Origin: Acetobacter ghanensis
GTDB taxonomy: Bacteria > Pseudomonadota > Alphaproteobacteria > Acetobacterales > Acetobacteraceae
NCBI RefSeq assembly: GCF_001499675.1
Contig: NZ_LN609302.1
Span: forward strand, 2,203,896 to 2,267,895
DNA length: 64,000 bases
Reading direction: 5' to 3'
Part shown: positions 8,724-16,955 of the stretch, piece after piece
How the letters are laid out: every line of letters starts with the position of its first letter
Position numbering within the stretch: the stretch's first letter is position 1
Position numbers and translations under genes: made by a program
The notes under the pieces: model-generated
What the model saw: the letters and a program-made list of their open reading frames with translations, nothing else
The model's database searches: none
What the model was told of the DNA's origin: nothing

Positions 8724-11396
8724 TTAACGCGGCGACGTAAACTGTTCCATCGGGCGCAGGCTCAACAGCCTGCCCCGCAAGGGCGCAAACTGCTCGGCAT
8801 GGCAGGTCAGCAACACAATCTGCAGGCGTGTTGCGGCCTCGGCCAGCACATCAAACAGGGTTTCCAGACGCTGAGAGTCTGAAAAAGTCAGCGCGTCATC
8901 CAGAACCAGAATGGCAGGCGCACCGCGTTTGTGCAGCAACTCCGCAAAACCCAGCCGCACCAGCACGGCAATCTGCTCCCTTGTGCCATCAGACAGATCC
9001 TTGACCTCCTCCGCCCTCTGGCGGGTCAGTCCGGTTAAGGTGAACTGGGTGTCCATTTCCAGCGTAACACCATGGAAAAGGGCGGAAAAAGCAGGCTGCA
9101 TGGCCTGCACCAAGGGGGCCAGATACCGCTCGGTCTGTGTGGTTTCTGCCTTGAGCAGCGTGCCTTCCAACAGGGCTAGAGCTGCTCTTTCCCGCTCACA
9201 TGCCGCCTGCTCGCCAGCAAGCTGTTCGGCATGGCGCTCGGCGTTGGCCAGTTGTTCATCCAGCCCCTCACCTTCCGCCTGACGGATACGCGTTTCCCGC
9301 TCACGCTTATCCATGGACAGGCTCTTGGCCTGCTCACGCATTCTGTCCATATCCTGCTCGCGGCGTGCAATGCCCTGCTCCACCACGGCCAACGGCGCTT
9401 GATTCTGCTTTGTCTGGGCAATACGGGCCAGTTCGGCCTGTGCCTGCTGTTTTTCCTGCACACTCCGGGTGGCGCGGGCTGCCAGTTCCGGCTCGGGTTC
9501 GTGCTCAAGCCATGCCGCCAGTTCACGCTGATAACGCTGAAGGTCCGCGTGCTGCTGACCTGCCTGGGCAAGAGCCTGCTCCAGCCGGGTATGCGCGGCA
9601 TGGCGCTGGCTTAAGGCATCCTGCTCCTCCTGCCGGGCGGTATCTGCTGCCTCGCCTGCATCCTGCTCCAGCTGGCTTGCCTGCTCCACATCCATGGGCG
9701 GGCAGGCATTCTCCTCCTGCGCTTCTGCCTGTTCCTGCGCAAAAAGGGCTTCCTGCTCGTTAAGCTTCTGCCGTTGCATAGCCAGCGCATCTGCCACGGC
9801 ACTGACATCCGGCACAGATAGCAGCGTTACGCACACAGCACTGGCCTCCGCCACCTCCCGCTCTGCCTGTTTGCGCGCATCATGCAGGCTTTCCGCCTGC
9901 TCCACGCTCTGGCAACCGGCCTCCTGCAACAGTGCGTCCAATGCGGCCTGCGCCTGTGCCAGTGCCGTATGCAATGCTTCGCGCTGTTCTGTTGCCGGGG
10001 TTATGGTAAAGCGCCCCACGCCATCCACCACCAGTTCTGCCTTGTTGGTCAGTAACTGTGGTCCCGTTGGGCAGGGCTGGCCGTTCAACCACACTGTGCC
10101 GGCCGCATCTGGCTGCAAATCGGCCACAAACCGCGTTGCCTGCGCCTGCATCCGTGCCTCGGCCTCCTGCACAGCCTGCATGGCCTTGGCGACCCGACGC
10201 ATAAAGGCAGCATCCACCCGCATGACCCGCAAGGCAGCCTGTGCTTTTTCCAACCTAGCCCACGCCGTTTGAGCGCGGGCAAAAACCGTACGCTCATGCT
10301 CCAGCGCCTGCTGGCTCCGGGCCAGTGTGGCACGCCGCATTGCCCCGGCCATAACCGCTCGGGCCAGTTTGTGCTGGTTGGTAGCAGCGACCAGTCTGGC
10401 CTGTGCCTCCACCAGCCTTTGGTCCGCCACCTGCGCCAGACGTGTCAGTTCCGCCTGCTCTACCTGTGCGTGTGCCAGGGCCTGCTCAAGCCGCGTAATT
10501 TCCCCTCTATGCGCCTGACGGCGTTCCCGATCCGCCTGAACAGCCTGCAACTTGAGGTCCGCCTCACGCAGCAACGCCTGTGCAACCTGCTCCTCCGCGG
10601 CCAGCCCAAGCAGTTGGTCGCGCGTTTGCCTCAGGCCTGTCAGTTCCTGCTCCGCCTGCCGACGCCGCTCCGGGCTTTCGCTCTCAAGCAGCATACGCCG
10701 GGTCTGCTCCAGCGCTCTGATATCCTCGGCCAGCGCATCCTTGCGGGCATGAAGGCGGGCAACCTGCTCCCGCGCGGCCTCGCTCTCCTCCTGCACCTGC
10801 CGCAAGCGGCCTGTTATGCGGCCTGTTGCGGTCTGATGCTGGGCAAGCTGTTTGCGCACAAGCGCCAGCATGGCACTGGCCTCCGCCGTGCCAGTTACGC
10901 CCTGTATGGTCTGTTGCAGGCAGCTTTGCAGGCTTGTACGCCCCGCCCCAAGCAGAGGTGGCTGGGCAAAACTTTCGCCCTGCGCAACCAGCAATGCATT
11001 CCACAACCCGGCAGCCTCGCCCTTGCCCACTTTTTCCAGCTCGAACAGAGCTTGCAGCTGTTCCTCTGCCTCATCACCATCAAAGCGTTCTGGCCCGAGA
11101 TCGAGGCGTGCGAGCTTGCCATTGCCAAACTTTTTTTCCAGCCAGCAGCTTCTGCCATTCCACTCAAAGGCAACGCCAACATGGGGCGACCCTCCGCCGT
11201 AGGGGAACAGGTCCTTAACCGGCTGGGCCTTGGAACTGTAGCGCAGTGTCAGCGCTGCCCTGAGCGCCATGAGCACCGTGGATTTACCCGCCTCATTGGG
11301 AGCGGCCAGAATGTTCAGCCCTGGCCCCAGCCCTTCAACACGGATGGGGGATGTAAACCGGCGTATGGCTTCGATCTGGATATCCGTCAGAATCAT
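8724..11396 (-). CDS. YhaN/SbcC-like AAA ATPase with long coiled coils
   Basis: 890 residues. The N-terminus carries a Walker A (APNEAGKSTVLMA, about residues 32-44). A long Ala/Gln/Glu-rich coiled-coil middle follows. The C-terminus has an ABC-type signature (SDGTREQIAVLVRL) and Walker B (ILVLDDALTFSD). This is the SMC/Rad50-like layout of YhaN and SbcC, the ATPase arm of DNA end-processing complexes. The repeated small-residue composition is unusually rich in Ala and Gln. The ATG overlaps the stop of the nuclease gene by 4 bp (ATGA), so subunits are made from a coupled message. A zinc hook (CxxC) typical of Rad50 is not obvious in the middle. Confidence 0.85.
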   Translation of the reverse strand: MILTDIQIEAIRRFTSPIRVEGLGPGLNILAAPNEAGKSTVLMALRAALTLRYSSKAQPVKDLFPYGGGSPHVGVAFEWNGRSCWLEKKFGNGKLARLDLGPERFDGDEAEEQLQALFELEKVGKGEAAGLWNALLVAQGESFAQPPLLGAGRTSLQSCLQQTIQGVTGTAEASAMLALVRKQLAQHQTATGRITGRLRQVQEESEAAREQVARLHARKDALAEDIRALEQTRRMLLESESPERRRQAEQELTGLRQTRDQLLGLAAEEQVAQALLREADLKLQAVQADRERRQAHRGEITRLEQALAHAQVEQAELTRLAQVADQRLVEAQARLVAATNQHKLARAVMAGAMRRATLARSQQALEHERTVFARAQTAWARLEKAQAALRVMRVDAAFMRRVAKAMQAVQEAEARMQAQATRFVADLQPDAAGTVWLNGQPCPTGPQLLTNKAELVVDGVGRFTITPATEQREALHTALAQAQAALDALLQEAGCQSVEQAESLHDARKQAEREVAEASAVCVTLLSVPDVSAVADALAMQRQKLNEQEALFAQEQAEAQEENACPPMDVEQASQLEQDAGEAADTARQEEQDALSQRHAAHTRLEQALAQAGQQHADLQRYQRELAAWLEHEPEPELAARATRSVQEKQQAQAELARIAQTKQNQAPLAVVEQGIARREQDMDRMREQAKSLSMDKRERETRIRQAEGEGLDEQLANAERHAEQLAGEQAACERERAALALLEGTLLKAETTQTERYLAPLVQAMQPAFSALFHGVTLEMDTQFTLTGLTRQRAEEVKDLSDGTREQIAVLVRLGFAELLHKRGAPAILVLDDALTFSDSQRLETLFDVLAEAATRLQIVLLTCHAEQFAPLRGRLLSLRPMEQFTSPR

Positions 11397-12541
11397 GCTG
11401 CCGTCCTCCGCACTTCCCCCCAGAGCAGAAAGAGCCTTTGCAACGCCTCCTGCGCCACGGCAGCCTCCGCACCTCCGGCCTGCACCTGCGCCAGCAGGGC
11501 CTCCGCAGTCTCACGCACAGGGCCGGATGCCCCCAGCATATCCAAGTCATCCGGTCCAGCGGCCAGCCCCGGTGTGCCAGACAGGCGCAGGCAGGTGACA
11601 GCACTCCGCAGCCTGCGCTCGATCAGATTTTCGTAAAGTGCCAGATCATCCACACCCAACATGCCAGACACCTCCAGCCATGCCAGAATAGTATCAGGCT
11701 GTTCGGGCGCTATGGCCCGCACGCGGTGTTCCAGCGCCTCTATGTCCGTCCCGCTGGTCAACACCACGTTTTCGAACTTACGCCAGACAAACCGGCCCGT
11801 TCTGTGCCTGCTCAGGCGCGGGGGGGCTGTGGGGCCATCAAACGCCACCACCACACATTCCCCACCACCAGCGCCACCTGTGCCAAAACGGTCCACCTCC
11901 GGCGTACCGGAATAAACCGTGCGGTCATTGATCTGGCAAAAACCATGCCAGTCCCCCATGGCCAGATAGGCAAGCCCGGCCTGTGCTGCCCGGTCAATGG
12001 CAATAGGGTTGTGCTGGGCCTCCTCCCCATTGCCAAAACCCACGACCGAGCCATGAGCAACCCCTATGCGCAATGCGCCCTCGGGTGTTGTAGCCTCGTC
12101 CATATAGGATGTGAGGTCCGACAGGGTGTGCCGCCGTTGCAAAATGGCGGGCAGCAGCCACGCATTATGTGCAGCATCCAGCATGACCGGCTCCGGCTGG
12201 AGGTGGAGCCTTACATTATCCGGCACGGCGTTATCGCGCAGCAGGCGGGTCCATACCCCCTGCGGGGTATGGGCATCGTGGTTACCGGGGATAAGATGCC
12301 AAGTAATGTCCGCAAACTGGCGCATACGCTCCATTGGCTGGCGCAGTGTGCGCTCGGAGGGCGTTTCGTGTTCATACACATCGCCTGCCACCAGTACGTG
12401 CGCCGCTCCCTCCTGCCGGGCCAGCGTGCCTATGCGTTGGATAACATTCAGCCGCTCCGCCTGAAGCGCGCCCAATGCCTCGTCGTCCACAAAACTGAAG
12501 GTCCGGCCAATCTGCCAGTCGGAGGTATGAACAATTTTCAT
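11393..12541 (-). CDS. YhaO/SbcD-like metallophosphoesterase (DNA repair exonuclease)
   Basis: 382 residues. Metal-site motifs run in order: HTSDWQIG (D-x-H type motif I), VAGDVYEHE (GD-x-x-x), LIPGNHDAH (GNHD), and later AHGSVVG and AMGDWHG. These are the five calcineurin-type phosphoesterase motifs of Mre11/SbcD/YhaO nucleases. With the ATPase encoded immediately downstream it should form a two-subunit DNA end-processing complex. The ATG at 12541 gives the expected MKIVHTSDW N-terminus; an in-frame GTG two codons earlier is less likely. The gene diverges from the FUSC exporter operon. Confidence 0.9.
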   Translation of the reverse strand: MKIVHTSDWQIGRTFSFVDDEALGALQAERLNVIQRIGTLARQEGAAHVLVAGDVYEHETPSERTLRQPMERMRQFADITWHLIPGNHDAHTPQGVWTRLLRDNAVPDNVRLHLQPEPVMLDAAHNAWLLPAILQRRHTLSDLTSYMDEATTPEGALRIGVAHGSVVGFGNGEEAQHNPIAIDRAAQAGLAYLAMGDWHGFCQINDRTVYSGTPEVDRFGTGGAGGGECVVVAFDGPTAPPRLSRHRTGRFVWRKFENVVLTSGTDIEALEHRVRAIAPEQPDTILAWLEVSGMLGVDDLALYENLIERRLRSAVTCLRLSGTPGLAAGPDDLDMLGASGPVRETAEALLAQVQAGGAEAAVAQEALQRLFLLWGEVRRTAA

Positions 12542-12824
12542 ACACACAGTTGTGCCTGTTCAGCCAATAGCTCGACAAGACGGAATATGGCATGATGCCA
12601 CACGCCCAGCACACTCCCCGTAACAAAAGGGCAGCCTGCACCGCAGAGTTGATTAGCCACATTATAGTTTGCAGGCTTATGCTTCAGGTCTGATACGCGC
12701 AAGACGCAATGCCAGACTATGGGCAGAACTTTCCTCAAACATTATATTTTATTTTAATATACGTCCGTCGATCTGGATTCGGGGGCAATTCTACCTCAGT
12801 GGCCACAGCAAAAGCAGAACCGGA

Positions 12825-14909
12825 ATGACCGCTGAGAAAACAGCTTTTATGCACAGAGCCGGATGGAAGGGGTGGTTTCTCCAGCTTCCCCCTTCTGTCT
12901 TTTCTCCGGGCTGGTTTCTGTTCTGCCTGCGCACGTGGCTGTCCGCCGTGCTGGCTCTGAGCACGGCATTCTGGCTCCAGCTTTCCTCCCCCGGCACTGC
13001 GGCTGTTACGGTCATGATTCTGGCGCAGCCATTGCGGGGGCAGGTTCTCTCCAAAGCGCTCTACCGTCTAGCGGGCACCATTATTGGTGCGTTTGTCGCC
13101 CTTTTTCTGACGGCCTGCTTCAATCAGGAACGCGGGGTTTTTCTGGGCGGGGTGGCCCTGTGGCTAACGCTGTGCACCATCGTTGGCACGCTGGAGCGCG
13201 ACTTTCGTGCTTATGCCGCCATGCTCTCGGGCTATACGGTCGCCATTGTGGGGATCAGTTGCATTGATAACCCGGCAGGTATTTTTGATGTAACAGTCAA
13301 CCGCGTGTCCTGCATTGTGGTGGGCATTGCCTCCACCGCTGCAATCAACGACATTTTTGGCTCCCCCACAGCATTTGAAAAACTGACCGCCAACCTGCGC
13401 CGTACATCGGACATGGTGCGCCGTATTGCCAAGGATGCACTGGCAGGCCACAGCATTCCCGACAGCATGGGCTGCGCGGGCATTGCCGGCGAAATTATTG
13501 CCCTGACCTCGCAGGTCTCCTTTGCCAAGACCGAACTGGCCGATGCCCGGCTGCGGCTGGCAGGAGCCCGGTCCGCCATGGTGGCGCTGCTGGAAATGCT
13601 GTCGTGCAGTCAGGCCATCTCCCTCGTTATCCGCAAGGGGGAGGTTTCTGACACAGTGCTCAAGCACATCCGCGATTCGTTTGGCGATGGCACCCCGGTC
13701 GATTCCCCTGCGCAGGCCGTCCATGATCTGGAAGATCTGGCGCGCGAAGCCCACGAGAACGAACTTTTCCTTGGCCCTACGCTGGATGAGGCATGGCTGA
13801 TTGAGCGTTCCATGGCGCTTCTGTCTGACGCACGCTGGGCGGTGGACGGCATAGATGCGTTTGAACACGGCCAGCGCGCCCGCACACAGGCCCCCGAACT
13901 GAAAATTGACCAGCATGATGATGTGATTGCCGCATTGCTGAATGGCCTGCGCACGCTCATCGGTTTTTCCGTTGCGGCGGGGCTGTGCATCATTTCCGAT
14001 ATTCCGGCCACATACTCGGCCCTGTCTCAGGTCGCTATCATCCTGACCCTTGCCGCCACCACTTATAACGTGCGCGGTTTTGGCATGGGGGCACTTCTGG
14101 GCACACCGCTGGCCATTTTTGTGGCGGCTGTGCTCAACTTTGGCGTCTTGCCCAAAGGGGCGGATATGCCCTTTTTGGCCATGGCCATTATCCCCGTTAT
14201 TTTTGGCGGCTGCCTGCTGCTCATGCACCCCAGAACGGCTACTATCGGGTTTAATGCCGGGGTGTTCTTTTTTGTTATTCTGGGTGTGGCAGACCAGCAG
14301 AATTACGAGCCATCGGCCTTTATAGACCGCAATGTGCTCTACCTGTTTGCGGCGATCATGATCTTTATTTCGCTCGTGCTGCTGCTACCCCCCTCCGCAT
14401 CACGGCGGCGGTTCCGGGTGGGCATTACCATCGGGCATGACCTGCTGCTCCAGTTTGAAGGTCATGGGGAGCAGGCAGGCTCGGCCCTGATCAGCCGCCA
14501 CTATGACCGGCTATGCCGTATTCTGGAATGGAACCGCTACCTGCCGGCCAACAAGGCGCGCGATCGTGTTTTTACCCGTCTGGCCAGCCTGGATACGCTT
14601 AACCTTGAGCTCGCCCGTGCCCGCCGCCACCTGCAACGCGCGGCCACCATTCCCGCCATTCGGCTGGATGCGGAATCTGCCTACCGTTCCACCATTATTT
14701 ACAACGTGGATGCCGCTCTGGTGCGCATGAAGCACAAGGCCCGCATTCTGCTTGACCATGCCATTGCCCTGCCACATGGGCAGATGGCCACAGCCCTTGC
14801 GGCCGTTTCCGCCATGGTGGGCGCCATTCGCCTGCTGGAGCACAACCGCTCCGCCCTGCACCTGTATGACCTGCTGCCCGTGCCAGACCAACAGTGGAAG
14901 GCCCGCTAA
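12825..14909 (+). CDS. FUSC family inner-membrane exporter (AaeB-like)
   Basis: 694 residues. Two blocks of hydrophobic segments (about residues 30-190 and 370-530) each precede a soluble region, the duplicated layout of fusaric-acid-resistance/aromatic-acid exporters (PET family, e.g. AaeB). The first block begins FCLRTWLSAVLALSTAFW and the second LRTLIGFSVAAGLC. Such proteins pump aromatic or weak acids with a partner HlyD protein. ATG 12825 follows CCGGA; upstream in-frame sequence is AT-rich and unlikely to be coding. The next gene, DUF1656, begins 2 bp after its stop. The substrate is unknown, though acid or phenolic export would suit an acetic acid bacterium. Confidence 0.88.
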   Translation: MTAEKTAFMHRAGWKGWFLQLPPSVFSPGWFLFCLRTWLSAVLALSTAFWLQLSSPGTAAVTVMILAQPLRGQVLSKALYRLAGTIIGAFVALFLTACFNQERGVFLGGVALWLTLCTIVGTLERDFRAYAAMLSGYTVAIVGISCIDNPAGIFDVTVNRVSCIVVGIASTAAINDIFGSPTAFEKLTANLRRTSDMVRRIAKDALAGHSIPDSMGCAGIAGEIIALTSQVSFAKTELADARLRLAGARSAMVALLEMLSCSQAISLVIRKGEVSDTVLKHIRDSFGDGTPVDSPAQAVHDLEDLAREAHENELFLGPTLDEAWLIERSMALLSDARWAVDGIDAFEHGQRARTQAPELKIDQHDDVIAALLNGLRTLIGFSVAAGLCIISDIPATYSALSQVAIILTLAATTYNVRGFGMGALLGTPLAIFVAAVLNFGVLPKGADMPFLAMAIIPVIFGGCLLLMHPRTATIGFNAGVFFFVILGVADQQNYEPSAFIDRNVLYLFAAIMIFISLVLLLPPSASRRRFRVGITIGHDLLLQFEGHGEQAGSALISRHYDRLCRILEWNRYLPANKARDRVFTRLASLDTLNLELARARRHLQRAATIPAIRLDAESAYRSTIIYNVDAALVRMKHKARILLDHAIALPHGQMATALAAVSAMVGAIRLLEHNRSALHLYDLLPVPDQQWKAR

Positions 14910-14910
14910 G

Positions 14911-15114
14911 ATGATGCAACTGCAACCTGTTCTGGATATTGGCGGCCTGCTGGTCTCGTCCTTTGTGGTCCATGCGGGGCTGGCCATTGCCACCCTGCTT
15001 GTACTGAACCCGCTTTTAGCCAAGGTGCGCGCCCGCCGTGTGGTGTGGAACCTGCCGCTGGCCGAATTTGGCATTCTTATCGGCCTTATCGGCCTTTACA
15101 CCATCCTGCTGTGA
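14911..15114 (+). CDS. DUF1656 small membrane protein (AaeX-like)
   Basis: 67 residues with two predicted membrane helices (about residues 8-30 and 47-66). The order FUSC - DUF1656 - HlyD is the standard gene context for this family, as in aaeX-aaeA-aaeB. It starts 2 bp after the FUSC gene (tandem ATGATG), and the fusion-protein gene follows within 16 bp. The protein is thought to assist assembly of the exporter, but its role is unproved. Confidence 0.88.
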   Translation: MMQLQPVLDIGGLLVSSFVVHAGLAIATLLVLNPLLAKVRARRVVWNLPLAEFGILIGLIGLYTILL

Positions 15115-15129
15115 AAGGGCTTTTCCGCC

Positions 15130-16092
15130 GTGTTTGAACGTGCGCGCCGCCTTCTGCAATTTGTCACAACCGGCATTATTCTGGCCATTGCGGCCGTAGT
15201 CTGCTTTGTGCTGTGGGATTACTATACCGCCGCCCCGTGGACCCGTAACGGGCAGGTACGTGTGCAGGTGGCCGATATTGCGCCCCGTGTCTCGGGCCAG
15301 ATCATCGACATCAAGGTCCGTGATAACCAGTTCGTCCATGCTGGCGATGTTCTGTATGACATCGACCCGTTTGACTTTAAGGTCGCCGTGGCCTCCGCAA
15401 CCGCTCTGGTCAACGAGCGACAGGCCGACATGGTGCTGAAGGCAACGCAGGAATACCGGCGTAACAACCTGACCGATGCGGCAGCCTCCCGCGAGGAAAA
15501 ACAGGTGTTCCAAGCCACGGCGGAAGTTGCCAAAGCCCAATACGCCTCGGCCATGGCCGCGCTCTCGCAAGCCAACATCAATCTGGACCGAACCCATGTC
15601 CGCAGCACCGTAACAGGTTACATCACCAACCTGATCATGCGGGTGGGGGACTATGCTACGGCGGGCAAACCCAACATTCAGGTTATTGACGCCTCATCCT
15701 ACTGGGTGGACGGGTATTTTGAGGAAACCAAGATCCGCTCCATTCATATTGGCGACCGCGCCCGGCTGGACCTTATGGGGTACCGCCAGCCCATGTGGGG
15801 GCATGTCATCAGCATTACCCGCGGGATTGCTACACCCAACGCCACACCGTCCACGCAGGGCCTCCCCTCGGTGGACCCGGTTTATACATGGGTACGTCTG
15901 GCGCAGCGTATTCCCGTTCGGGTGCAGATTGACAGTATTCCCCCCGGCACACAGCTTGCCGCAGGCATGACAACCACCGTGACCATTGTGGGCAGCAAGG
16001 GCAAACGCGCGCATGATACCCTGACCGAGGCATTGGACAGGCTACATGACGCCCTTATGGGGGGCACGGGCGGAAGCGGAACGCGGCATTAG
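15130..16092 (+). CDS. HlyD-family membrane fusion protein (AaeA-like)
   Basis: 320 residues, starting at GTG. One N-terminal membrane anchor (about residues 10-33) is followed by the biotinyl-lipoyl segment NGQVRVQVADIAPRVSGQI and a short alpha hairpin. A second lipoyl half follows (NLDRTHVRSTVTGYITNL) and then beta-barrel segments. This is the periplasmic adaptor that links the FUSC permease, and possibly the RND permease downstream, to an outer-membrane channel. No TolC-type channel gene is present here, so one encoded elsewhere must be used. The compact size matches AaeA rather than RND-type adaptors. Confidence 0.9.
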   Translation: MFERARRLLQFVTTGIILAIAAVVCFVLWDYYTAAPWTRNGQVRVQVADIAPRVSGQIIDIKVRDNQFVHAGDVLYDIDPFDFKVAVASATALVNERQADMVLKATQEYRRNNLTDAAASREEKQVFQATAEVAKAQYASAMAALSQANINLDRTHVRSTVTGYITNLIMRVGDYATAGKPNIQVIDASSYWVDGYFEETKIRSIHIGDRARLDLMGYRQPMWGHVISITRGIATPNATPSTQGLPSVDPVYTWVRLAQRIPVRVQIDSIPPGTQLAAGMTTTVTIVGSKGKRAHDTLTEALDRLHDALMGGTGGSGTRH

Positions 16093-16137
16093 GATAGAGT
16101 ATGGACGCCTGCCCCCCATGCTGGCACAAACGCAGGT

Positions 16138-16917
16138 ATGCTCCATTTTTCTGCCCGTCCCCTTTTTGCCCTTTTGCTCTGCGCCACCAGCCTGTGCCTG
16201 ACCTCCAACGCCTTTGCGCATGAAATACCCGGCAAGCGGGTACAGGTCAGCGCGCCGTGCCTGAGCGCCCTGCATGTTGTGGCAGACAAAACTGTATCCG
16301 CAGCAATTAACATTCCGGGGGAGCAACCCGCTGGCCTGCAAAGCGCCACCGCCCCGGACGGCACCATAACCCTGACACAGGCAGGATGCCCGAGCGGCCA
16401 GAGCCTTGAGCTGCACACCCCCCCAGCCATGCCGGTTGCCATTGACAGCCCACAGGCCACACGCATTGTTATTGATGACCGTACCGGCCTGCTGTCCATT
16501 CACTCCGGCTCCGGCGCCATAGATGTTGGCAAAAGCGGGCCGATTGATCTGGCCTCTGAATCGTCCGGCCCTATCAGCATAAGCACATTGGTCAGTTCGG
16601 CACGGCTGCGCTCCACCTCATCGGCCCCCATTGCCATCCAGCAGGTTAATGCTCCGGCACTGGCCGTGTATCTGGCCGGAACAGCCAGCCTGACCGCACC
16701 TTCGGGCACGCTCAAGGCTCTGGATATCAACAATGCAGGCACGGGCAACGCCACCTTTGGCGGCACAACGGTTGTAGCCGCCCTGCATGTGCAGAACACA
16801 GGCAACATCAGCGTACGCAAGGCAACCGGCACCGTGGCGACCGAGCGGGACGGCAGAGGGCGGATAGACATTAACATACCCGCAGAAGCCTCCACGCAGC
16901 AGAACGGGCACGACTGA
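16138..16917 (+). CDS. Secreted protein of unknown function in the export operon
   Basis: 259 residues, not recognised with certainty. A clear signal peptide (LFALLLCATSLCLTSNAFA) ends near residue 27. The mature part has no membrane segment and is rich in Ser, Thr, Ala, Gly and Ile. It shows a regular alternating pattern (for example SGPISISTLVSSARLRSTSS, then GTASLTAPSGTLKALDINN), suggestive of a right-handed beta-helix or the DUF2807/GIN type of fold. Two Cys residues in the first 100 mature positions could form a disulfide. It sits between the HlyD gene and the RND permease gene in one transcription direction, so a periplasmic or surface role linked to export is inferred. Confidence 0.75.
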   Translation: MLHFSARPLFALLLCATSLCLTSNAFAHEIPGKRVQVSAPCLSALHVVADKTVSAAINIPGEQPAGLQSATAPDGTITLTQAGCPSGQSLELHTPPAMPVAIDSPQATRIVIDDRTGLLSIHSGSGAIDVGKSGPIDLASESSGPISISTLVSSARLRSTSSAPIAIQQVNAPALAVYLAGTASLTAPSGTLKALDINNAGTGNATFGGTTVVAALHVQNTGNISVRKATGTVATERDGRGRIDINIPAEASTQQNGHD

Positions 16918-16955
16918 GCCGCCCATTCTCCAACAAAGCCAGAGGAGCCCTGCCG

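Noticed and set aside
10269..11636. A 455-codon open frame on the plus strand
   Set aside because: It lies entirely antisense to the YhaN-like ATPase and YhaO genes, whose domain motifs are intact. GC-rich coding DNA produces long antisense frames; this one shows no recognisable family features.
13164..14228. A 354-codon open frame on the minus strand
   Set aside because: It is antisense to the FUSC exporter gene and rich in His, Gln, Gly and Arg, the typical composition of a shadow frame.
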